From assembly GCA_004556155.1 (NCBI GenBank), contig SFIM01000007.1, positions 1-64,000 on the forward strand: 64,000 nucleotides of DNA, read 5' to 3'. Below, piece after piece: positions 1 through 8,475 of this stretch (positions within the stretch are counted from its first letter, which is position 1; every line of letters starts with the position of its first letter). The notes under the pieces are model-generated. The model searched no databases and had not been told where the DNA came from. It saw nothing but the letters and a program-made list of their open reading frames with translations. The translations under genes were made by a program, and so were the position numbers. This DNA comes from Clostridiales bacterium (lineage in GTDB: Bacteria; Bacillota; Clostridia; Christensenellales; Aristaeellaceae).

Positions 1-441
1 GTGAGCGCGTATAATCTGATTATTTGCCGCACATTTTTCCAATCCAGCATACCAAAGGAACTGTTGGAGGCCTCACAGTTAGATGGCTGCACCGACCTTC
101 GCTTCTTTGTTTCGATAGTGTTGCCGGTTTCCAAGGCGCTAATATCCGTCATTGCGCTGTATTATGCAGTAGGGTATTGGAACCAGTACTTTAATGCGCT
201 GCTGTATTTGACAGATGAGCGAATGAAGCCCTTGCAGCTGGTTCTTCGTGAAATACTGATGCAGAGTCAGGTGTTTGCCGATGGACAGAGCACATCTGGC
301 GCAGATGCGACGATTGCTCAAAAGGCAGATCTGATCAAATTCGGCGTGATTATTGTATCCTCGCTGCCGGTGATTATCGTATTCCCGTTCCTGCAAAAGT
401 ACTTTGAAAAAGGGGTAATGATTGGCTCGGTTAAGGGCTGA
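1..441 (+). CDS. Carbohydrate ABC transporter permease, LplC/UgpE type (5' truncated)
   Basis: This is the C-terminal half (146 codons) of an inner-membrane permease of the CUT1 type that imports oligosaccharides or glycosides together with a binding protein and an ATPase. The first window codon (GTG) lies inside the protein, because the family is about 290 residues long and the visible part starts just before the EAA loop. That loop, around residues 18-45 (EASQLDGC... then VLPVSKALI), contacts the ATPase. Hydrophobic segments follow near residues 38-58 and 112-130, and the protein ends in the basic GSVKG tail usual for LplC proteins. The downstream gene at 474 encodes a matching binding protein, so the two form one transport operon. 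The transported sugar cannot be told from the sequence. Confidence 0.88.
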   Translation: MSAYNLIICRTFFQSSIPKELLEASQLDGCTDLRFFVSIVLPVSKALISVIALYYAVGYWNQYFNALLYLTDERMKPLQLVLREILMQSQVFADGQSTSGADATIAQKADLIKFGVIIVSSLPVIIVFPFLQKYFEKGVMIGSVKG

Positions 442-473
442 TTATCATTATACAATACTAAGGAGGTATCCCG

Positions 474-2015
474 ATGAAGAAGCTCGTTTCCATGTGCCTG
501 GCGCTGATCCTGCTGCTTGGCATGACCACGGCCCTCGCGGATGACGCAAAGACTACGCTGAATGTGACGCTTATTCAGCAGGCAGTGGCAATCTCTCCCA
601 CGGAAATGCAGTTCCTGACCGACCTGTGCGAAGAAGCGAATGTGGAAGTGAAATGGAAGACCTACACGTCCCAGACCTGGCAAGAGGTTAAAAACGTAAT
701 CTTGGCTACGCCGGATGAATTGCCCGATATCTTTATTGGCGCGATTACCAAGAGCGACTTTGCAACCTACAATTACTACTTTATCCCGTTGGAGGGACTG
801 ATTGAGAAATGCGGGCCGCACATTACCGCGATGTTCGAGGCTTATCCGGACACGAAGACCTTCGCTACTGAGCTTGACGGCAGCATCTACGGCTTGCCGA
901 CTCGTTGGGCCTTCCGTCCTGCTACGCATCGTAAATGGTACATTAATCAGGTGTGGCTGAACAACCTGGGGCTGGAAATTCCGACGACCTTTGACGAGCT
1001 TTACGATGTGCTGAAGGCGTTCAAAGAACAGGATGCCAATGGTAACGGCAATCCTAACGACGAAATTCCCTTCATCATTCCGAACTCGTTTAACTTCTTC
1101 ATGACCCACATGACACGCATGATGGGCGCATATGGCAACTATTCTGATATTCAGACGACTTCCTGCAAGGACGGCCAGTTTGTTTATCTGCCTGCGACGG
1201 AGGATTTTCGTGATACCATTGCCTTTGTACATAAGCTGTATGCCGACGGGCTGCTTTACGAAGAAAGTCTGACGCTGGATTATAGCACATGGTCTTCTCT
1301 GGCGCGCGATCCGGAATCTGAAAACTGTGGCTGCACTATTGCGTGGTCTGCTAATGAGTTTGCCGGTTCCATGTACGATAGCCAGTTTGTCTGCATGGAT
1401 CAGATTGCGGCGACTAAGGATATCCAGCCTGTTTCTTCCAATACGCCGTACAATTCCCTGACCTATAAGGGACATGGCGCGCAGATTACCACGGTGTGTA
1501 AGAATCCTGAGGCGGCCATGCGCTTCCTGGATCTGTGGTATAAGGAAATTTACTCCGTGCAGGCGTACTTTGGTTCTATTGGAACAGCGCTGGAACAGAA
1601 CGCGGATGGAACCTACACCTTCATTGTGCCCGAGGGCTATGGCGTGGAAGAATGGCAGCGCATTAATGCGGTGATTGACACGGGACTGTATTACATTTCC
1701 GATGAGCTGCAAAGCCGGTTGATCGTCCCGAAGGCGTTTACGCAGGTGGTAGACGACGAGGCGGTTATTTCCAAGCGTGTTGCTGAAGCCGATGGCAATG
1801 CCTTCTACTTTGTCAAGCTGGATCCGGAAGACAATGCAGAAGCTGCGATTATCCTGAATGACTTGCAGACCATCACATCTACTTATATGGCGGATTGGGT
1901 GGTAAATGGTATTGCTGAAGGCTCTTGGGAAGAGTATGTAAAGAATTTGGAAAAAGCGCAAATGAAGGATTATCTGGCCATTTATCAAAATGCTTATGAT
2001 GAACAAATGAAGTAA
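474..2015 (+). CDS. Extracellular solute-binding protein of the sugar ABC transporter
   Basis: A 513-residue family 1 type binding protein (LplA-like) that captures a carbohydrate outside the membrane and delivers it to the permease encoded just upstream. The N-terminus is a clear signal peptide (basic MKK, hydrophobic core to about residue 20, ALA before DD). There is no lipobox cysteine, unlike most Gram-positive binding proteins, so it may be released or held by the complex. The start is fixed by AAGGAGG at 462-468. A stretch such as DANGNGNPNDEIPF (about residues 185-198) resembles the calcium-binding-like loop common in LplA proteins. The spacing of 32 bases from the permease stop suggests co-transcription. 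An 11-bp hairpin without a T-run (2029-2067) follows and may protect the 3' end. Confidence 0.88.
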   Translation: MKKLVSMCLALILLLGMTTALADDAKTTLNVTLIQQAVAISPTEMQFLTDLCEEANVEVKWKTYTSQTWQEVKNVILATPDELPDIFIGAITKSDFATYNYYFIPLEGLIEKCGPHITAMFEAYPDTKTFATELDGSIYGLPTRWAFRPATHRKWYINQVWLNNLGLEIPTTFDELYDVLKAFKEQDANGNGNPNDEIPFIIPNSFNFFMTHMTRMMGAYGNYSDIQTTSCKDGQFVYLPATEDFRDTIAFVHKLYADGLLYEESLTLDYSTWSSLARDPESENCGCTIAWSANEFAGSMYDSQFVCMDQIAATKDIQPVSSNTPYNSLTYKGHGAQITTVCKNPEAAMRFLDLWYKEIYSVQAYFGSIGTALEQNADGTYTFIVPEGYGVEEWQRINAVIDTGLYYISDELQSRLIVPKAFTQVVDDEAVISKRVAEADGNAFYFVKLDPEDNAEAAIILNDLQTITSTYMADWVVNGIAEGSWEEYVKNLEKAQMKDYLAIYQNAYDEQMK

Positions 2016-2028
2016 AACAATTGGCGTG

Positions 2029-2067
2029 GGGGCGAGGCGGTTGGCCATGGGCGAAGCGCCTCGTCCC
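2029..2067 (+). other. Intercistronic hairpin
   Basis: An 11-bp stem (2029-2039 with 2057-2067, one G-U pair) lies between the binding protein gene and the MATE gene. It has no T-run, so it looks like an mRNA-stabilising or processing hairpin, not a full terminator. Confidence 0.4.
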
Positions 2068-2097
2068 TGCGCTTAACGATGAAACGAGGGAGATCGC

Positions 2098-3489
2098 TTG
2101 CAAGCAGTTGCTGAAAACAAAAAAAGAATCATAGATATAGAAACGGAGAATATAAAAGACAGAAACCGGCTGATTTTGCATCTAATGTGGCCGGCACTAT
2201 GTGAAAACCTGCTTTCTACGCTTGTTTCCATGGCGGACACAGTGATGGTTTCATCCTTGGGTACCAGCGCAATCAACGCGGTTGGATTATGCACCCAGCC
2301 ACGCTTTATCGTGTTTTCGGCTTTCATGGCGCTGGGAACGGGAACAACGGCGCTGGTAGCTCGTGCTAAAGGCGCTGGCAACCGGGAAGAGGCCAACCAT
2401 GCGCTTCGGCAATCGCTGCTGATGGCGGCGGGCGTGGTGTTGCTGGTATGTGTGGCGATGCTGCTATGGTATCAGCAGCTAATTCGCTTTATTGCGGGAA
2501 AGAACATTGCGGAAGATACCATACAACTTGCGTTTGACTATTTCCGTGTACAGATTTATGGGTTCCCAACGTTAGGATTAACCTATATTATCAATGCCGC
2601 ACTTCGCGGCTCAGGCAATACACGCGCTGCGTTTTATTCCAATGGCCTGGCTAATGTGGTGAATGTAGTCTTTAATTATCTGTTGATAAACGGCCATCTT
2701 GGGTGCCCGGCGCTTGGTGTAGAAGGTGCGTCTATCGCAACGGTCATTGGTCAAAGCGTTGCATTTGCTATATGTCTGTATTGGGTACTTGATGGCAAGA
2801 ACTTTGTTTCTCTGCGCGGCCGTGGTGGAAAATGCTTTGATATGCATATGATTCGCCGTATCTCACGCATTGGCACGCCCGCCTTGATCGAGCAGGTTAT
2901 TATGCGTGTTGGCATGATGCTTTTTACTCTGATTGTTACGTCGCTTGGCGATATTTCTTATGCTACGCATATTATTGGTATGAATATTCAGTCACTTTCA
3001 TTTACTACCGGCATGTCCTTCGGTATTGCGGCTACAACCCTGACAGGGCAGACGCTGGGGCGAAAACGGCCTGACCTTGCCCGATGGTATGTGCGGGAAG
3101 CAATTCGAATGGGATATGTGCTGTCGTTTCTGGTTGCATTGGTGCTGTTTTTCTTTGGTGGCAAATTGGCTGGCATGTATAGCGATGAAGCGCAGGTACT
3201 GGCGTTAGCCGCTACGGTGCTGAAGATCATTGCGGTGGCAAATCCCTTATCAAATACGAGGTTTGTTTATAATGCTGCTCTTCGCGGAGCTGGCGACGCA
3301 CGATTTACGGCGATCAGTACCTTCCTGGGGATTGTGGTAATCCGTCCGCTGATTGCATTTTTGCTGGTATTTGTAATTAAACTGGATCTGATTGGCATTT
3401 GGATTGCGTTAATATCTGATGCGCTATTGTGTTATGGCCTGGCTAAATGGCGCTGGAAAAGCGGCAAGTGGGCGATGATTCGCGTGTAA
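2098..3489 (+). CDS. MATE family efflux transporter
   Basis: A 463-residue multidrug and toxic compound extrusion protein, expected to expel cationic compounds in exchange for Na+ or H+. It shows about twelve hydrophobic helices arranged as two similar halves. The family signature ALRGSGNTR occurs around residue 168, and the second-half equivalent ALRGAGDARF around residue 395. The length is typical for the family. The start is a TTG placed after GAGGGAGA; no better ATG exists in frame upstream. The gene sits 82 bases after the sugar-binding protein and is followed within 15 bases by a VOC protein, so it may be part of the same transcript. Substrate is unknown. Confidence 0.85.
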   Translation: MQAVAENKKRIIDIETENIKDRNRLILHLMWPALCENLLSTLVSMADTVMVSSLGTSAINAVGLCTQPRFIVFSAFMALGTGTTALVARAKGAGNREEANHALRQSLLMAAGVVLLVCVAMLLWYQQLIRFIAGKNIAEDTIQLAFDYFRVQIYGFPTLGLTYIINAALRGSGNTRAAFYSNGLANVVNVVFNYLLINGHLGCPALGVEGASIATVIGQSVAFAICLYWVLDGKNFVSLRGRGGKCFDMHMIRRISRIGTPALIEQVIMRVGMMLFTLIVTSLGDISYATHIIGMNIQSLSFTTGMSFGIAATTLTGQTLGRKRPDLARWYVREAIRMGYVLSFLVALVLFFFGGKLAGMYSDEAQVLALAATVLKIIAVANPLSNTRFVYNAALRGAGDARFTAISTFLGIVVIRPLIAFLLVFVIKLDLIGIWIALISDALLCYGLAKWRWKSGKWAMIRV

Positions 3490-3504
3490 GAAAGGATGCT
3501 TGGC

Positions 3505-3891
3505 ATGGAGATCGGAAAACACATAATCGGATTACAGCACATTGGCATTCCAACGGATGATTTAAAGACGACTATGGCTTTTTTTGAAAGCCTTGGGTTT
3601 GAAACAATGCTGCGCACGCAAACGCCGCGCGAACAGGTTGCGTTTATGCAATTGCAGCATGTTATGTTGGAAATCTATGAAAACGGGCAAGCAGTCCATC
3701 ATCCCGGAGCCATAGAGCATATTGCGCTTTCAGTAGACGACATAGAGGCGTGCTACAGCGCGATATGTGCGCAGGGGTATACGGCACTTGAAGGGCAAAT
3801 ATGTTTTCTGCCATTTTGGCAAAACGGCGTGCGTTATTTCACCATTGCGGGCCCGGAGCAAGAGAAGATTGAGTTCAGCCAGATGCTATAA
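3505..3891 (+). CDS. VOC family protein (glyoxalase/dioxygenase fold)
   Basis: A 128-residue vicinal oxygen chelate protein. Members bind a divalent metal through His and Glu side chains and act as lyases, isomerases or resistance proteins. Visible features are LQHIGIP near the N-terminus, an HIALSVDDI second beta-alpha module around residue 71, and the closing GPEQEKIEF strand with a candidate metal-binding Glu. Two in-frame ATGs exist (3496 and 3505). AAAGG at 3491-3495 overlaps the first and is well spaced for the second, so 3505 is chosen. The gene lies between the MATE exporter and a sugar kinase. The pattern of residues does not identify a specific reaction. Confidence 0.75.
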   Translation: MEIGKHIIGLQHIGIPTDDLKTTMAFFESLGFETMLRTQTPREQVAFMQLQHVMLEIYENGQAVHHPGAIEHIALSVDDIEACYSAICAQGYTALEGQICFLPFWQNGVRYFTIAGPEQEKIEFSQML

Positions 3892-3902
3892 GAGGTGCCG
3901 TC

Positions 3903-4886
3903 ATGTTTGATATTGTGGCTTTAGGGGAAACGTTGATTGATTTTACACCCGATGGAAAGAATACGCAGGGCAGTCAGCTGTATGCGCAAAACCCAGGTGG
4001 CGCGCCAGCTAATGTGCTGGCGATGTATGCTAAATTGGGTGGGCGCGCTGCTTTTATTGGCAAGGTAGGAATGGATGCGTTTGGCAGCTTTCTGGAAGGC
4101 ATGATGCAGGCAGCGCATATTGATACAAGCGCTCTGCAAAAAACAGAAGATGCGCCGACGACGCTGGCGTTTGTGCATTTGGATGCCCACGGGGAACGGA
4201 GCTTCAGTTTTTACCGGCATCCCGGCGCGGATCTTTGCCTGACATATGATGAGGTGCCCGAGCATTTACTGGCGGAATGCCGCGTGTTTCATTTCGGCTC
4301 GGTATCCATGACGGATGAGCCCTGTCGAACGGCAACGCTGCGCGCGGCGCAGAGAGCGCATGAGTATGGTGCGCTGATTAGCTTTGATCCCAATTATCGT
4401 CCTGCATTGTGGAATAATTTGGAAGAAGCTGTTCGGTTGATGCTGCGTGGTGTTTCCTGCGCAGATGTGCTTAAGGTTTCTTTGGAAGAAATGACACTTT
4501 TGACGGGGGAAACGTGCGCTGAATCTGGTGCGCAAAAACTGTTGAATCAAGGGCCTGTGCTGGTGCTGGTGACAGATGGCGAAAAGGGCGCCTATTTTGC
4601 AACGAAATCCTGCACGGGAGCAGCGCATGCATACGACGTGTCAGTAGTAGATACGACTGGTGCAGGCGATGCCTTCCTGGGCGCCATGCTCTATCGCTTG
4701 CAAGGTGTGCGGCGAGAAGAACTGTCTGCGCTGCCCAAAGAGCAATTGCTGGATATGCTAAGATATGCGAATGCCGCTGGCGGTTGTACGGCAAAAAAGC
4801 GCGGCGCGATTCCAGCTATGCCTACGCAGACTGAAATTGAAAGCTGCATGCGTGAAACGCCATGCCGAAAGATCATTATGGGATAA
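3903..4886 (+). CDS. PfkB family carbohydrate kinase (fructokinase-like)
   Basis: A 327-residue ribokinase-fold kinase that phosphorylates a sugar with ATP, probably fructose or a keto-deoxy sugar. The N-terminal GETLIDFTP and the glycine pair PGGAPANVLAM match fructokinases. The C-terminal PfkB signature DTTGAGDAFLGAM (about residues 249-261) contains the catalytic Asp and the anion hole. Length is typical. It follows the VOC gene by 11 bases and is followed by a clean terminator, so the cluster from the importer to this kinase is consistent with uptake and phosphorylation of one sugar. The exact substrate is inference; 2-keto-3-deoxygluconate is an alternative. Confidence 0.85.
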   Translation: MFDIVALGETLIDFTPDGKNTQGSQLYAQNPGGAPANVLAMYAKLGGRAAFIGKVGMDAFGSFLEGMMQAAHIDTSALQKTEDAPTTLAFVHLDAHGERSFSFYRHPGADLCLTYDEVPEHLLAECRVFHFGSVSMTDEPCRTATLRAAQRAHEYGALISFDPNYRPALWNNLEEAVRLMLRGVSCADVLKVSLEEMTLLTGETCAESGAQKLLNQGPVLVLVTDGEKGAYFATKSCTGAAHAYDVSVVDTTGAGDAFLGAMLYRLQGVRREELSALPKEQLLDMLRYANAAGGCTAKKRGAIPAMPTQTEIESCMRETPCRKIIMG

Positions 4887-4890
4887 CAAG

Positions 4891-4932
4891 TCCCCGCTTC
4901 TTCCTGCGGTGCTGGGAAAAAGCGGGGATTTT
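4891..4932 (+). terminator. Rho-independent terminator after the sugar kinase
   Basis: A perfect 9-bp stem (4891-4899 with 4920-4928) followed by TTTTG closes the transcript of the sugar cluster, five bases after the kinase stop codon. Confidence 0.8.
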
Positions 4933-4943
4933 GTATCCAAGGC

Positions 4944-6143
4944 TTATTGTATCACTGTCAGCGCAATTTCCACGCTGGGCGCTGCGGAATCGTCTGTGCC
5001 TTCCGATAACACGGTCAGGCGGGCGGTAAGCGATTCGGGGAGAGCACCGGAGCCGTCCAGCGAGAAGGTGAGAGGCAAGGCGGCGTCTGGGCCGAAGCCA
5101 TCACGGGGCAGGTAGGTGCGCCCGGCTTCATCGCTCAGCGAAAGCTCCAGCCAGGTATCTGCGTCCGCGCCCGCAAGCGCTGGCATCAGGTCGGCCAGCG
5201 TGCCTGTGCCATTCAGCGTCAGCACGGCGGCCAGCGGCGAAACCTCCGCCGTCAGGGTGGTGGGGACACCGTTTAACTCGGCGCTGCCTGTGAAGCGGCG
5301 CAGCATGCCGGGATCGCGCTGCACAACGGCGCGGATTGTGCCCACGTTCTGGCGCGCGACGCTGCTGCGGTAGAAATTATGCCCGTCAAAATAGTAAACG
5401 GTATCGTGGTAGTACAGCGCGCAGTTTAGGGTGATCTGATCCAGATTGCGCAGCTCCGCAGGCAGGGGCGATTCAAAATCGCGCATTTCCATGTATTCGC
5501 CGTTTTCGCCTAGGTCATCCGAGGCCGAGGTGGGGGGAACATCCGTCCCGTCGTCGGTCGTCACATGATCGCTGGGGTATACGCTGACGCTGCGCCAGCC
5601 ATAGGACGTGCCGCTTTCGATGGCTGCTTGCCACTCCTGCATGATGGCGCGGGTCTCGTCGTCCAGCGCGGCCATGCCGAAAGGCGAATCGCCTAACTTT
5701 TCCATCTGGGCCAACTCGGCGGCGGTGGGGGTATAGCGCTCGATCCAGGCAGCGTGCTCGATCACGATGGCGGCGCTGAGCGTCAGTCCATCGTAATAGG
5801 CGCTGTCAAACCGCGCGCTGACCTGCCCCAGGATGGGATCGTTCAGTTGCGCGTCGGCAGTCTGCGCGGGCGCGGCCTTCGAGGCGACCTGGCTGTAGCG
5901 CGCATCGCGCCTGCCAAAGTGATCGAAGGCGTTCAGGCCGGCTGCCAGGGCGACGCCGCCCAGGATCAGCAGAAGCAGGATGGATAAAAGCAGGCCTGCG
6001 GAGAGCTTTTTCTTCATGAGGGGTTCTCCTTTCTGTTCGCAGGTACGGATAGCCTCGCGGATGCGGGCGCGGCGCGCGGCGGAGGGCTGCAGGCCGGACA
6101 GCCGCGCGTCCAGGCTTTGACGGATGGGGTTTTGCTGAGACAT
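4944..6143 (-). CDS. Membrane-anchored anti-sigma factor, putative
   Basis: A 399-residue single-pass membrane protein that is very likely the regulator of the ECF sigma factor encoded directly upstream. Two bases separate the sigma stop codon from this ATG and the ribosome binding site lies in the end of the sigma gene, so translation is coupled. Residues 1-42 form a charged cytoplasmic segment that could hold the sigma factor. Residues 45-69 are a transmembrane helix, and the remaining 330 residues are outside the cell and rich in beta-strand pattern, similar in layout to DUF4179-type anti-sigma proteins. A second strong site (GAAAGGAG) stands before an internal ATG at 6017 that would remove the sigma-binding part and leave a signal-peptide-like start. 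The sensed signal is unknown. Confidence 0.65.
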   Translation of the reverse strand: MSQQNPIRQSLDARLSGLQPSAARRARIREAIRTCEQKGEPLMKKKLSAGLLLSILLLLILGGVALAAGLNAFDHFGRRDARYSQVASKAAPAQTADAQLNDPILGQVSARFDSAYYDGLTLSAAIVIEHAAWIERYTPTAAELAQMEKLGDSPFGMAALDDETRAIMQEWQAAIESGTSYGWRSVSVYPSDHVTTDDGTDVPPTSASDDLGENGEYMEMRDFESPLPAELRNLDQITLNCALYYHDTVYYFDGHNFYRSSVARQNVGTIRAVVQRDPGMLRRFTGSAELNGVPTTLTAEVSPLAAVLTLNGTGTLADLMPALAGADADTWLELSLSDEAGRTYLPRDGFGPDAALPLTFSLDGSGALPESLTARLTVLSEGTDDSAAPSVEIALTVIQ

Positions 6144-6145
6144 GA

Positions 6146-6640
6146 TTATCCCTCCTCCAACTCTTTTTTCAGAAGCGTTTCGGCTCGGCGCAGCCGCCGG
6201 TTCATGGTGCTCAGCGATATGCCAAGCGCCCGGGCGGCCTCGGGCAGGGTGAACTGCTGATAATAGCGCAGCAGCACAGCCTGCCGGCAGGGCAAGGGCA
6301 GGCAGAGCACGGCGCGGGCAAGCGCGTCCTGCTGCGCGGTGCAGGGGGCGGCGGGCTCGGGCAGGGTATCGAGGGAGACGCGGCGATCCTCGTGGCGAAA
6401 CCAGCCCTTGCGCTGCAAATCGCGGCAGACGTTGACGGCGATATGGGTGAGCCAGGTTTTCTCGCTGCTGTCGCCGCGAAAGTGCGGCAGCGCGCGCCAT
6501 GCGCGGATGAAGGTATCCTGCACGGCGTCCTCCGCCAGCGCGGCGTCGCCCAGCAGCGCGCAGCACAGGCGCAGCAGCGGCGCTTCATATTGCGCCATGG
6601 CGTTTTCAAGCCACAGCTCCCGGGAGACGGTGGTTTGCAT
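6146..6640 (-). CDS. RNA polymerase sigma-70 factor, ECF subfamily
   Basis: A 164-residue extracytoplasmic-function sigma factor that directs RNA polymerase to a small stress regulon. Region 2 is clear: AEDAVQDTFIRAWRAL around residues 34-49, then KTWLTHIAVNVCRD. Region 4 ends the protein with the helix-turn-helix FTLPEAARALGISLSTMNRR. The start at 6640 is chosen because AAAGGAGGGA precedes it; an upstream in-frame ATG at 6682 has no such site. The anti-sigma gene follows 2 bases downstream, and such pairs normally control their own promoter. No autoregulated promoter motif could be identified with confidence in 6641-6773. Confidence 0.9.
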   Translation of the reverse strand: MQTTVSRELWLENAMAQYEAPLLRLCCALLGDAALAEDAVQDTFIRAWRALPHFRGDSSEKTWLTHIAVNVCRDLQRKGWFRHEDRRVSLDTLPEPAAPCTAQQDALARAVLCLPLPCRQAVLLRYYQQFTLPEAARALGISLSTMNRRLRRAETLLKKELEEG

Positions 6641-6708
6641 GGAATCCCTCCTTTCATCCATATAGACGGCGCAGCGGGGCAAATCGTGTCAGAGAGAGGA
6701 GGAGAGGG

Positions 6709-6745
6709 GGAACGTTTCTTTCTTGACGCAAGAAAGTACCGTCCA
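6709..6745 (+). repeat. Dispersed intergenic repeat fragment with CTTTCTT/AAGAAAG dyad
   Basis: The stretch carries GGGGGAACG followed by TTTCTTTCTTG, a short loop and CAAGAAAGTACC. The same module is found at 54127-54170 and, in expanded form, at 54503-54570 and 57533-57680. It lies between the sigma gene and a hypothetical gene and encodes nothing obvious. Confidence 0.5.
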
Positions 6746-6773
6746 TTCCGTCCCCCGTTCTCCTTCTCCCCAC

Positions 6774-6803
6774 ACAAAAACCGGCGGGGAGGCTCCCCGC
6801 CGG
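6774..6803 (-). terminator. Terminator of the 95-residue hypothetical gene
   Basis: An 11-bp GC-rich perfect dyad at 6781-6803 is followed on the minus strand by TTTTT (6776-6780), just after the stop codon at 6810. Confidence 0.85.
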
Positions 6804-6809
6804 CAGAGG

Positions 6810-7097
6810 CTACAGCTCGGCATAGAAATTGCTTTTTTTCTTTTTGTCTGGGTCGATGTATTGCAGCTCCAGCTTGTCAAAGTGCACCGACTCCAGAAAA
6901 TGCTCGGGCAAAAAGTGCGTCAGGCCAAACTGCTCCCAGTCGCGCTCGTGCCGGGGCAGGATGACCGGGCGGCTGATATCCAGCCCGTGGCAGATATCAT
7001 CCAGCGCCTGCTGCCAGGTTTCATAGGTGCAGGGGGCCGTCCTGCTTTCGATGATCTTGTTTTTGCGGATTACGCGAACCCACAGTTGTCCTGCCAT
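6810..7097 (-). CDS. Conserved-looking hypothetical protein, 95 residues
   Basis: A small soluble protein with no signal peptide. It begins with MAGQLWVRVIRKNKI and ends in a very basic KKKK stretch followed by SNFYAEL. The start at 7097 is set by GGAGGG seven bases upstream; two further upstream ATGs overlap that site. The gene has its own terminator and stands alone between the sigma operon and an XRE regulator. I recognise no domain. The mix of charged helices and WEQFGLTHFLPEHFLES suggests a compact alpha-beta fold, perhaps nucleic-acid linked, but that is a guess. Confidence 0.6.
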   Translation of the reverse strand: MAGQLWVRVIRKNKIIESRTAPCTYETWQQALDDICHGLDISRPVILPRHERDWEQFGLTHFLPEHFLESVHFDKLELQYIDPDKKKKSNFYAEL

Positions 7098-7231
7098 GCG
7101 CATCCCTCCGTTCATCGGCTATTATGGCACATTCGCGCGCGGATGGCAAGCAGATTTTATCCTCAAAATCAGGAAAGGGGCAGAAATCCCGCATCAGCAG
7201 CCGGGAGAAAAAGAAATCCGACGGCAGCAGC

Positions 7232-8416
7232 TTAATCATGCTTCCGGCCCCCTGCGATGCGGCTGAACAGGGCGTTCAGCTGATCCTGGGGCAGGAAGGG
7301 AGCCAGCGCGCAGAGCGCCTCGGCATGGTCGGAAAGGTTGCAGCGGGATACCAGGCGAGACAGTGAATCGGCGGAAAGGAAGGGAGCCAGGCTGACCAGC
7401 GACTCTACATTGTCCTCGGGATAGCAGCGGTCTGCCAGACGGTTCAGCGTTTCCTGGGACAGGAAGGGCGCAAGATCCGCCAGCATTTCAATATCGTCGT
7501 CGAGATCCAGGCGATCAGCCAGCGCTTCCAGCGTATCCTGGGATAGGAAGGGAAGCATTTCCTGCAGCAGATCCTCGTGGCTGTCAGGATCGCAGCGATT
7601 GGCCAGCTGGTTCAGCGCATCCTGGGACAGGAAGGGCAGCATCTCCTCCAGCAATTCTTCGTTGCTGTCGGGGTCGCAGCGGCTGGCCAGATTGTCCAGC
7701 GCGGCCTGGGAAAGGTGCGGCAGAATGCTGGTCAGCAGGTCTTCGCTTTCATCGGGATCGGCCTGGGCAGCCAGCTGATCCAGCTGCTCCTGGTTCATCA
7801 TGGCAGCCGCCACCTGATTGATGGATGCGCTTGCGGGCCGGGCGGGTGCGGCGGGTCTGGCAGCCTGCGCGGCCTTGGCGGCGGAATGAATAATGTTGAC
7901 GGTGGGCATAGCGGCCATGGCGGCGCGAAGCTTTTCCATCTCTTGCATCTGCTGCTGAAGCTGCTCCATCCGCTTGTTCAGCTGATTGAGCCAATCCTGA
8001 TTAAACACGGAGGGCGGAGTCTGCTGCGCGGCTTCGGGCTGTGCAGGACCGGCCTGCGCAGGCTCAGGTTGCGAGGGTTCGGCGACCTCTTCTTTGCTTT
8101 CTTCGATTACTGCCGACTTAGCCTGCGGCGCTTCTTCCTTTTCAGGTACGGGCGCGGCGGGCTCCTGCGCGCTCAGCAGCGCATCCACGGTGGTGTTCAG
8201 GATGCGCGCCAGATCGAGCAGCTTTCCGATGTCGGGCATGTTGCTGCCGCGCTCCCAGGAGCTGACAGCCTGATAGCTGATGCCCAGCTTTTCAGCCAGC
8301 TCGGCCTGGGTGAGACTGGCGGCGCGGCGCAGCTGCGAAATGCGCGCGCCTGTTTTGCGCATATCAAACATATTGCTCTCCTGCTGATAGAAAAGGCCGT
8401 TTACGTTGTTTTCCAT
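7232..8416 (-). CDS. XRE-type regulator with C-terminal 28-residue helical repeats
   Basis: A 394-residue protein. Residues about 18-78 are a standard helix-turn-helix (LTQAELAEKLGISYQAVSSW). A Pro/Ala/Glu-rich linker follows, then a Gln-rich coiled coil around residues 145-180 that should dimerise, then an Ala-rich spacer. From about residue 245 to the end are at least five copies of a 28-residue unit with the pattern L..RCDPDS.E.L..MLPFLSQ..L, which should stack as a two-helix solenoid. The start at 8416 follows AGGAGGATCACCCC. Upstream lie a promoter and three near-identical dyads, so autoregulation is likely. I know no characterised regulator with this architecture; the repeats may bind a protein partner. 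Confidence 0.8.
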   Translation of the reverse strand: MENNVNGLFYQQESNMFDMRKTGARISQLRRAASLTQAELAEKLGISYQAVSSWERGSNMPDIGKLLDLARILNTTVDALLSAQEPAAPVPEKEEAPQAKSAVIEESKEEVAEPSQPEPAQAGPAQPEAAQQTPPSVFNQDWLNQLNKRMEQLQQQMQEMEKLRAAMAAMPTVNIIHSAAKAAQAARPAAPARPASASINQVAAAMMNQEQLDQLAAQADPDESEDLLTSILPHLSQAALDNLASRCDPDSNEELLEEMLPFLSQDALNQLANRCDPDSHEDLLQEMLPFLSQDTLEALADRLDLDDDIEMLADLAPFLSQETLNRLADRCYPEDNVESLVSLAPFLSADSLSRLVSRCNLSDHAEALCALAPFLPQDQLNALFSRIAGGRKHD

Positions 8417-8445
8417 GGGGTGATCCTCCTTTGCTTGATGGCGCA

Positions 8446-8474
8446 AGTATAGGGGACAGAGCCGCGAAAAACAA
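8446..8474 (-). promoter_or_regulatory. Promoter of the repeat-containing XRE regulator
   Basis: On the minus strand TTGTTT (8469-8474) and TATACT (8446-8451) are separated by 17 bases, 30 bases before the regulator start codon. The first of three operators abuts the -35 box. Confidence 0.65.
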
Positions 8475-8475
8475 G

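Noticed and set aside
318..2048. Minus-strand open frame opposite the sugar-binding protein
   Set aside because: The plus strand has a signal peptide and a strong start signal; the antisense product is Arg- and His-rich without motifs.
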